11,794 nucleotides of DNA, from positions 1-11,794 of the forward strand of contig JAIDUY010000214.1 in the NCBI GenBank assembly GCA_029059965.1, written 5' to 3'. Source of the stretch: Muribaculaceae bacterium (lineage in GTDB: Bacteria > Bacteroidota > Bacteroidia > Bacteroidales > Muribaculaceae). A model generated the notes under the pieces. The model saw only the letters and a list, made by a program, of their open reading frames with translations, had not been told where the DNA came from and did no database searches. The position numbers and the translations under genes were made by a program. Shown here piece after piece: positions 6,370 to 11,794 of this stretch (position 1 is the first letter of the stretch; each line of letters opens with the position of its first letter).

Positions 6370-8669
6370 CACACTCACGTTTCATAAGCAGGCTTATTGT
6401 CCTGACTGTCCTTGCGGCGATGGCTGCGGCGTGCTCCACGACACGGCGTATCCCCGAGGGCGAGCACCTCTACAACGGCATCAGGAAAATCGAAATCGCC
6501 GCCGACAGCGTGCCTCTGCCTCCCGAACTGCCGGACAAGTTCAAGACAGCGGCTTTCGTCAAGCCCAACAACTACATATCGCTCATCGGAATGCGCTCGC
6601 CGTTCCCCATCGGGCTGTGGGTCTACAACAACTGGAACGACCCCGGCCACGGGCTCAAACACTGGCTCTACGACAAGCTCGTCGAGGAACCGGTGCTCGT
6701 CAGCGACGTCCGCCCAGAGGTCCGCTCGCGCATGATGGAGCAGATTATGGACAACAACGGTTTCTTCCGCGGCACGGCCTCCTATGAGCTCATCCCCGGC
6801 AAGAACCCCAGGAAGGCCAAGATTCTCTACACCGTCAATCCCGGCCCGGCATTCCCCATCGACACCATGATGCTGCTGCCCGACACCTGCGTGCTCAACC
6901 ACCTTATCGACTCGCTGGCCGTCCGCGACCCTTATCTCGGCGCACGCAATCCGCGATACAGCACCGACAGCCTCAGCACCGCCCGCACACGTATCACCAA
7001 CAGCCTGCGCAACCGCGGCTACTACTTCTTCCAGCCCGACTTCATCGAGTACCTTGCCGACAGCATAGAGCAGCGCGGACGCCTGGCCATGAAGATGACC
7101 ATAGGCTCTAATATCCCGCAGTTCGCCCTTGCCCGCTACACCACAGGCAAGGTAACCGTCATACTGTCGCGCTACGGGGGTGGCGGCATTCCCGACACAA
7201 TCAGCATGCCGCGGGCTACGCTCATCCAGATGAAGCCCTCGCGCTTCCGTCCCGAGCTCATCAACGAATGCGTCGTCTTCCGCCCCGGACGCACCTTCTC
7301 GGTGCGCAACATGGACCGCACCCAGACCTATCTGTCGCGTCTGGGCATATTCAACAACCTCGCCATCAACGCCATGCCCGACACAACCGCCGGTCCGGGC
7401 AAGCACGTGCTCGACGTCGAGGTCTCGGCCACCTTCGACTCTCCGCTCGAGACTTCGCTCGAAATCAACGCGTCGTCGAAAAGCAACTCATACATCGGCC
7501 CGGGCATAGCGTTCGGCGTGACCAACAAGAACCTTTTCGGCGGCGGCGAACAGCTGTCGGTCAAGCTCAACGGCAGCTACGAATGGCAGACAGGACGAGG
7601 AAGCAACCGGAGCAACTTCAACTCCTACGAGGTCGGAATCACCGGCTCGCTGTCCTTCCCGCGTCTGCTGGCTCCGCGCTTCATCCCCCGCAGCCGCTAC
7701 AACCTCAACTGGACACGCTTCCAGCTCAACGCCGACCTGCTCAACCGTCCGCACTACTTCAAGATGGCCCAGTTCAACGCCTCGGTCAACTACGACTGGC
7801 GCGTGCGTCGCCATGTGCAGAACACGCTGACGCTGTTCAAGCTGACCTATACCAACCTGATGCACACCACCGCCGAGTTCGACTCCATCATGGAAGCCAA
7901 TCCGGCTGTCGCACAGAGCTTCAAGAGCCAGTTCATCCCTCAGATGATCTATACCTATACCTACGACAACGCCCTCAACCGCGACAACACCCTCAACTGG
8001 ACCTTCACCGTCCAGGAGGCCGGCAACATCTTCTGGGGCATCTATCAGGCCTGCGGCAAACACGGCGAGAAGAAGCTCTTCGGCACGCCGTTCTCACAGT
8101 TCGTCAAGGGTCAGACCCAGCTCGTATGGGGCCGACGCCTCGGCTACGGCGACCACTGGCTGGTGAGCCGCGTGGCAGTCGGCGCGGCACACGCCTACGG
8201 CAACTCCTCGCAGGTGCCCTACTCCGAACAGTTCTATATCGGCGGCGCCAACTCCGTGCGTGCCTTCACTGTGCGCTCCATCGGTCCGGGTAGCTACACC
8301 ACCCCACCCGGCCAGCCCGACGACTACTTCGACCGCACCGGCACATTCAAGTTCGAGGCCAACATCGAGTACCGCTTCCCCATCTGGGGCATGCTCCACG
8401 GCGCCGTCTTTGTCGACAGCGGCAACGTATGGCTGCTCAAGAACGACCCCATGCGCCCCGGAGGCACCCTGCGCGCCAAGTCCTTCCTGCGCGACCTCGC
8501 CCTGGGCACAGGCTTCGGTCTGCGCTTCGACATCAGCATGCTCGTCATCCGCGGCGACCTCGGCATCGGCATCCACGCCCCCTACGACACCGGCAAGCAC
8601 GGCTACTACAACATGCGCAACTTCGGCTCCTCCCTCGCCTTCCACCTCGCCATCGGCTACCCGTTCTGA
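6366..8669 (+). CDS. tamL: TamL: lipoprotein-type TamA/BamA-family (Omp85) outer-membrane protein
   Basis: This 767-residue Omp85 barrel is probably the outer-membrane partner of TamB. The N-terminus is a lipoprotein signal: basic MTHSRFISR, a hydrophobic stretch, then a lipobox-like AMAAAC with Cys23 as the predicted acylated residue. CSTTRRIPEGEHLYNGI is typical of the acylated TamA variant of Bacteroidota. Residues about 30-350 form the POTRA region and the barrel begins near 355. The conserved loop motif appears as VRAF (631-634) where many Omp85 proteins have VRGF/Y, followed by an IGPG turn. The last residue is Phe, as in outer-membrane beta-signals. ATG 6366 overlaps the tamB stop (ATGA), so the two are very likely translationally coupled in one operon. 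The gene looks intact. BamA is a less likely alternative because of the lipobox and the tamB neighbour. Confidence 0.9.
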   Translation: MTHSRFISRLIVLTVLAAMAAACSTTRRIPEGEHLYNGIRKIEIAADSVPLPPELPDKFKTAAFVKPNNYISLIGMRSPFPIGLWVYNNWNDPGHGLKHWLYDKLVEEPVLVSDVRPEVRSRMMEQIMDNNGFFRGTASYELIPGKNPRKAKILYTVNPGPAFPIDTMMLLPDTCVLNHLIDSLAVRDPYLGARNPRYSTDSLSTARTRITNSLRNRGYYFFQPDFIEYLADSIEQRGRLAMKMTIGSNIPQFALARYTTGKVTVILSRYGGGGIPDTISMPRATLIQMKPSRFRPELINECVVFRPGRTFSVRNMDRTQTYLSRLGIFNNLAINAMPDTTAGPGKHVLDVEVSATFDSPLETSLEINASSKSNSYIGPGIAFGVTNKNLFGGGEQLSVKLNGSYEWQTGRGSNRSNFNSYEVGITGSLSFPRLLAPRFIPRSRYNLNWTRFQLNADLLNRPHYFKMAQFNASVNYDWRVRRHVQNTLTLFKLTYTNLMHTTAEFDSIMEANPAVAQSFKSQFIPQMIYTYTYDNALNRDNTLNWTFTVQEAGNIFWGIYQACGKHGEKKLFGTPFSQFVKGQTQLVWGRRLGYGDHWLVSRVAVGAAHAYGNSSQVPYSEQFYIGGANSVRAFTVRSIGPGSYTTPPGQPDDYFDRTGTFKFEANIEYRFPIWGMLHGAVFVDSGNVWLLKNDPMRPGGTLRAKSFLRDLALGTGFGLRFDISMLVIRGDLGIGIHAPYDTGKHGYYNMRNFGSSLAFHLAIGYPF

Positions 8670-8793
8670 AGCGGATTAATATAATTTAACAGACAAGGGC
8701 ACGGTATACGCCCCGATTTGTCCGTATCTTCGCACTGATGCCTCCATACATCCAACTTTTATTATTATCTTTGTACAATAATGAAAGACAGCA
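8670..8793. other. tamL to restriction-cassette intergenic region
   Basis: These 124 bases mark the left edge of the low-G+C cassette. AT-rich DNA begins right after the tamL stop (GGATTAATATAATTTAAC, 8674-8691). I see no clear terminator for tamL: GGGC and GCCC around 8697-8713 could form a 4-base-pair stem, but no T-run follows. A near-match to the -7 box, TATCTTCG, lies at 8725-8732, upstream of the perfect box described separately. Confidence 0.5.
8766..8773 (+). promoter_or_regulatory. Bacteroidota-type -7 promoter box for the restriction-modification operon
   Basis: TATCTTTG matches the TAnnTTTG -7 consensus of Bacteroidota primary-sigma promoters at every fixed position. The DNA just upstream is AT-rich (8754-8768). 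No good TTG/TTTG -33 element is seen at the expected 19-21 base spacing, so the match is only half of a full promoter. Transcription would start near 8779-8781, leaving a leader of only about 13-15 bases before the endonuclease ATG at 8794. Confidence 0.55.
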
Positions 8794-10260
8794 ATGCAAG
8801 ACGCAGACTTCCGAGCAGAGCAGCCTGACAGAACCGACCCTCTGTCGATATACAACTACAGCAGATACCTCATCGGGGAATCCCTGCGTTCACTCATAGG
8901 TGAATGCGTGGACGAACACATCCGTAAAGGAAAGGGCGGTCTGGGGCAGATGGTCGAAGAACTGTTCTTCGGCTATGACGCGAATTCCAAACGTGAAGCT
9001 GACTTCGCAGAGGCCGGACTTGAATTAAAGTGCACGCCTCTGACAAGACATAAAGACGGCGACCTGCTGCGAATCAAGGAACGGCTCGTATGCACTATGA
9101 TTGACTATGCGGAAATAGCCGGTACAAAGTTCGAAGACTCACATCTGCTTGCCAAATGCAGGATAATGCTTCTGCTTTTCTATCTCCACATCAGCGGTCA
9201 GCAGGTTGCCGACAGCAGGTTTATCTACCGAGTGCTGTGGCAGCTTCCGAAAAAAGATCTTCTGCTGATTTCTCGCGACTATGAAACCATAGCGGCAAAG
9301 GTACGCGAAGGCAAAGCGCACCTTCTGTCAGAAGGCGACACCATTTATCTCGGAGCATGTCGCAAGGGACAGAAAGGCGACCGCCTGCAGCCGCAGCCAT
9401 ATTCCGACATTCCGGCAGCGAAACGTGCCTTCAGCCTTAAGCCTGCATATATGAGGTATATCCTCGCACATGTGGTGGAATCCGGTCAGAACCACTACAC
9501 CAACTATTCAAAACCGGAAAAACCGGTTTTCGAACTTGTCGAAGCCGGGCAGCTGAAAGTCAAATCATTTGAAGAGATAATCCTCGACCGCTTCAGACCG
9601 TTCACAGGCCTTAATTACGTTGAAATATGCGACAGGCTCGGCATAGAGCCATATCAGGCTAAAAGCAAATATGCGGATGTCTGCGGACTCATTGCATCCA
9701 ACAATGCCGGCAAGCGCATTTCCGAATCCGAGGAATTCATCAAGTCCGGCATCATCATGAAGACAGTACGCCTGGGGCTCAACGGAAAGCCCAGGGAATC
9801 GATGTCTTTTAAAAACATTGATTACAATGAGGTAATCGAAAATGAAGAATGGACAGACAGCGAACTTTACGAGCTGTTCACATCCCGTTTCCTTTTTGTG
9901 GTTTTCAGACCCGTACAAGGGGAGAAAATCAGTATCTATAACCGCCGCACCTCAAGGGTATGCGTAGAGCAATCCTATGTTCTCGACAAAGTATTTTTCT
10001 GGACAATGCCACCGGAAGACCTTGAGAGAGCAAAAGAATACCGGGACAATATACGCACTTGCGTGCTGAACAATGAAATCAGGCTTAAATCATTCTGGAG
10101 CATTTCCGACCACCGCTCCTTTCATGTCCGCCCGAAGGCTACGAATTCACAGCAGAAAACCTCCAATCCACACGGTGGAATGTGCGACAGATTCTGCTAC
10201 TGGTTCAATGGAGACTATGTCCACAAAATAATTGAAAGTTCCACAAGCAATGTACAGTAA
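8794..10260 (+). CDS. Type II restriction endonuclease, Sau3AI/MutH family (predicted GATC cutter)
   Basis: This 488-residue endonuclease probably cuts DNA at GATC, the site of Sau3AI and MutH. The N-terminal half is a MutH-like catalytic domain: GGLGQMVEELFFGYDANS (49-65, with E56), then D70, E77 and K79, the D-x6-E-x-K metal-binding and catalytic signature. By coincidence of length these carry the same numbers as in E. coli MutH. YLGACRKG (185-192) and AFSLK (212-216) are further family motifs. The second half (about 265-480), with MSFKNIDYNEV, FLFVVF and HVRPKA, matches the second MutH-like domain of Sau3AI, which regulates DNA binding rather than cutting. Length is close to Sau3AI. ATG 8794 is the first possible ATG, since TGA 8782-8784 lies in frame upstream; AAAGA nearby could be a weak ribosome site. 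The low G+C suggests transfer. Confidence 0.9.
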   Translation: MQDADFRAEQPDRTDPLSIYNYSRYLIGESLRSLIGECVDEHIRKGKGGLGQMVEELFFGYDANSKREADFAEAGLELKCTPLTRHKDGDLLRIKERLVCTMIDYAEIAGTKFEDSHLLAKCRIMLLLFYLHISGQQVADSRFIYRVLWQLPKKDLLLISRDYETIAAKVREGKAHLLSEGDTIYLGACRKGQKGDRLQPQPYSDIPAAKRAFSLKPAYMRYILAHVVESGQNHYTNYSKPEKPVFELVEAGQLKVKSFEEIILDRFRPFTGLNYVEICDRLGIEPYQAKSKYADVCGLIASNNAGKRISESEEFIKSGIIMKTVRLGLNGKPRESMSFKNIDYNEVIENEEWTDSELYELFTSRFLFVVFRPVQGEKISIYNRRTSRVCVEQSYVLDKVFFWTMPPEDLERAKEYRDNIRTCVLNNEIRLKSFWSISDHRSFHVRPKATNSQQKTSNPHGGMCDRFCYWFNGDYVHKIIESSTSNVQ

Positions 10261-11596
10261 CAATTCGGATGACAAAGAGATGCTCCTTTGCGAGCCTATA
10301 GTCAGGTACAGCAACTGTTGCCGGGAATTGTCGCTTTTTCCTCCCGACGAGGTTACAACAGTTCCGGGCGACATACGGGTAATTGAATTGTTTGCCGGAG
10401 TCGGCGGATTCCGCATCGGTCTTGAACGGGCATCATCAAGATTCAAGACAGTGTGGAGCAACCAGTGGGAACCATCAACAAAAAGACAGGACGCTTCATC
10501 CATCTATGTCAGTCGGTTCGGATCCGCCGGACATTCAAACGAAGATATAAACACCGTCCCCACCGACGATATTCCTGATGCCGATATGCTTGTAGGTGGC
10601 TTCCCGTGCCAGGACTACTCTGTGGCCACCACTCTTCGTAATTCGGGAGGAATAGAAGGCAAGAAAGGCGTATTGTGGTGGCAGATCCACAGGATTCTCA
10701 AGGAAATGCCGGCTCCTCCGAAATACCTGATGCTGGAGAATGTCGACCGCCTGCTTGGGTCGCCGGCTTCGCAGAGAGGACGGGATTTCGCCATCATACT
10801 GGCATCTCTGTCCGATCTCGGCTATACCGTAGAATGGAGGATTATCAATGCCGCCGAGTATGGAATGCCTCAGCGACGTCGCCGTACATATATCTTCGCG
10901 TTCCGGGAAGATTCCGATATCTTCCGACAGATGGGGTCTCCGGAAAGCTGGATATACACCGAAGGTATACTTGCCGAAGCATTCCCTGTCATGAATACCG
11001 AACAGAAACTGTCGGAATTCGAAATCTCAGGCTCTCTGGATGTGGTTTCCTCGACTTTCAACAAAGGAAAAAAGACAAGTCCGTTCCTCAATGCGGGCAT
11101 CATGAGCGGACGCAGAGTGTACACATCCAAAGTCGCACCCCGCTATCACGGTCTGTCCATCACCCTTGGAGACATTCTTATTCCGGAGAACGACGTGCCG
11201 GAGTCTTTCTATATTTCCACTGAGGATCTTCCACGATGGGAATATGCGAAAGGAGGTAAATCCGAAAAACGGGTAAACAAGACAACCGGCTTTGAATACA
11301 ATTATTCGGAAGGAGCCATGGCCTTTCCCGACAACACGGAAAAACCGTCCAGAACAATAATCACCGGTGAAGGAGGCGCTTCGCCATCACGTTTCAAACA
11401 TGTCATCCGGACTGAAGGCGGTCAATACAGGCGTCTGACCCCGATTGAGCTTGAACGTCTCAATATGTTCCCCGACAACCATACATACGGAGCAAGCGAT
11501 GTGCGTCGAGCATTCCTTATGGGAAATGCTCTGGTTACGGGAATAGTCGAGCGAATCGCTCGTCGTATCGCGGCAAGAACAAACAATAATCAGTAA
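10250..11596 (+). CDS. C5-cytosine DNA methyltransferase of the GATC restriction-modification system
   Basis: This 448-residue enzyme puts a methyl group from S-adenosylmethionine on C5 of cytosine. It should protect the host from the adjacent endonuclease, presumably as GATm5C. Motifs numbered from ATG 10250: I ELFAGVGGF (46-54, cofactor site), IV GGFPCQ with catalytic Cys120, VI ENV (163-165), VIII QRRRR (208-212), a target-recognition region about 215-385, IX RRLTPIELERLNMFP (394-408) and X GNALVTGIVERIA (425-437). About 40 residues precede motif I, longer than in minimal enzymes. ATG 10250 is preferred and overlaps the endonuclease end by 11 bases. TTG 10232 would add six residues, and ATG 10280 is another possibility. 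The overlap implies translation coupled to the endonuclease. No motif is missing, so the enzyme is likely active. Site specificity is inferred from its partner. Confidence 0.9.
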   Translation: MYSNNSDDKEMLLCEPIVRYSNCCRELSLFPPDEVTTVPGDIRVIELFAGVGGFRIGLERASSRFKTVWSNQWEPSTKRQDASSIYVSRFGSAGHSNEDINTVPTDDIPDADMLVGGFPCQDYSVATTLRNSGGIEGKKGVLWWQIHRILKEMPAPPKYLMLENVDRLLGSPASQRGRDFAIILASLSDLGYTVEWRIINAAEYGMPQRRRRTYIFAFREDSDIFRQMGSPESWIYTEGILAEAFPVMNTEQKLSEFEISGSLDVVSSTFNKGKKTSPFLNAGIMSGRRVYTSKVAPRYHGLSITLGDILIPENDVPESFYISTEDLPRWEYAKGGKSEKRVNKTTGFEYNYSEGAMAFPDNTEKPSRTIITGEGGASPSRFKHVIRTEGGQYRRLTPIELERLNMFPDNHTYGASDVRRAFLMGNALVTGIVERIARRIAARTNNNQ

Positions 11597-11606
11597 AGCC
11601 CGTTTC

Positions 11607-11794
11607 ATGAAGATACTGCATACATCGGACTGGCATCTGGGATGCCAGCTTTACGGGTTCGACAGGCTTGAGGAGCAGGCCGCGATGCTCGACACCATAA
11701 TTGACATCGCAGGGCGCGAGAAGCCTGACGCTTTCATCGTCAGCGGCGATGTGTTCGACAGCACCCAGCCCCCGAACCGCGCCTACCGTCTGTT
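11607..11794 (+). CDS. sbcD: Exonuclease SbcD (Mre11-like), N-terminal 62 codons, cut by window edge
   Basis: SbcD is the nuclease subunit of SbcCD, which processes hairpins and blocked DNA ends with Mn2+. The visible part starts MKILHTSDWHLG and continues to VSGDVFDS. Asp8, His10 and Asp48 are the first metal ligands of the Mre11 phosphodiesterase fold. The gene begins 10 bases after the methyltransferase stop, with no room for its own promoter and no clear Shine-Dalgarno, so it is probably read from the restriction-operon promoter or from inside the methyltransferase gene. Sampled lines have about 58% G+C, closer to the genes left of the cassette than to the cassette, so it is probably a resident gene. 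The expected partner sbcC would lie to the right, outside the window. Confidence 0.88.
   Translation, partial: MKILHTSDWHLGCQLYGFDRLEEQAAMLDTIIDIAGREKPDAFIVSGDVFDSTQPPNRAYRL

Noticed and set aside
3793..6378. 861-codon open frame on the minus strand across tamB
   Set aside because: The GC-rich third positions of tamB leave few stops on the reverse strand. The translation is repetitive (V, E, H and A rich) and matches no family, while the + strand clearly encodes TamB.
8697..8713. Terminator for tamL
   Set aside because: The possible stem is only four base pairs with a long loop, and no T-run follows.
10261..11596. A Vsr-type mismatch endonuclease or controller gene with the methyltransferase
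   Set aside because: No extra gene fits in the cassette: the endonuclease and methyltransferase overlap, and sbcD follows within 10 bases.
8670..11606. Mobile-element ends flanking the restriction cassette
   Set aside because: I compared the bases after the tamL stop with those around the methyltransferase stop and found no shared direct repeat beyond about four bases, and no transposase or integrase gene.

Overview
The window looks like chromosomal DNA from a member of the Bacteroidota, probably Bacteroidales. The evidence is a TamB gene overlapping a lipoprotein-type TamA homologue (the TamL arrangement of this phylum), the absence of clear Shine-Dalgarno sequences, and a TAnnTTTG-type -7 promoter box. 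I cannot name the family or genus. Every complete gene is on the + strand, and no RNA gene, CRISPR array, transposase or integrase is visible.

Layout: (1) 1-54 is the 3' end of an unidentified gene, followed by a strong intrinsic terminator (73-108). (2) 117-1436 encodes a DEAD-box RNA helicase with a DbpA-type C-terminal RNA-binding domain. (3) 1567-6369 is a TamB gene interrupted by one in-frame TAA (4588-4590). The reading frame is otherwise open on both sides, so it appears as 1007-aa and about 592-aa parts. (4) 6366-8669 encodes a TamL/TamA-like Omp85 barrel with a lipoprotein signal, joined to tamB by a 4-base ATGA overlap. TamB would bridge inner and outer membranes and TamL would be its outer-membrane partner. 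As read, the stop codon would separate TamB's membrane anchor from the domain that meets TamL.

(5) 8794-11596 is a two-gene type II restriction-modification cassette: a Sau3AI/MutH-family endonuclease followed, with an 11-base overlap, by a C5-cytosine DNA methyltransferase. By family, the expected site is GATC. Four lines sampled from the cassette have about 43-47% G+C (one more conserved methyltransferase line is about 62%), against about 67% in a sampled tamB line, so the cassette looks acquired. (6) 11607 to the end is the start of sbcD, a DNA-end nuclease gene, 10 bases after the methyltransferase and with host-like composition.

The less obvious signal is in the host genes. GATC is scarce: I count 6 in the first 8.67 kb, where equal base use predicts about 34. 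The avoidance shows in codon choice. Isoleucine is normally ATC, but after a codon ending in G it is mostly ATT or ATA, which avoids GATC. This suggests long exposure of the lineage to GATC restriction rather than a very recent arrival of the cassette.
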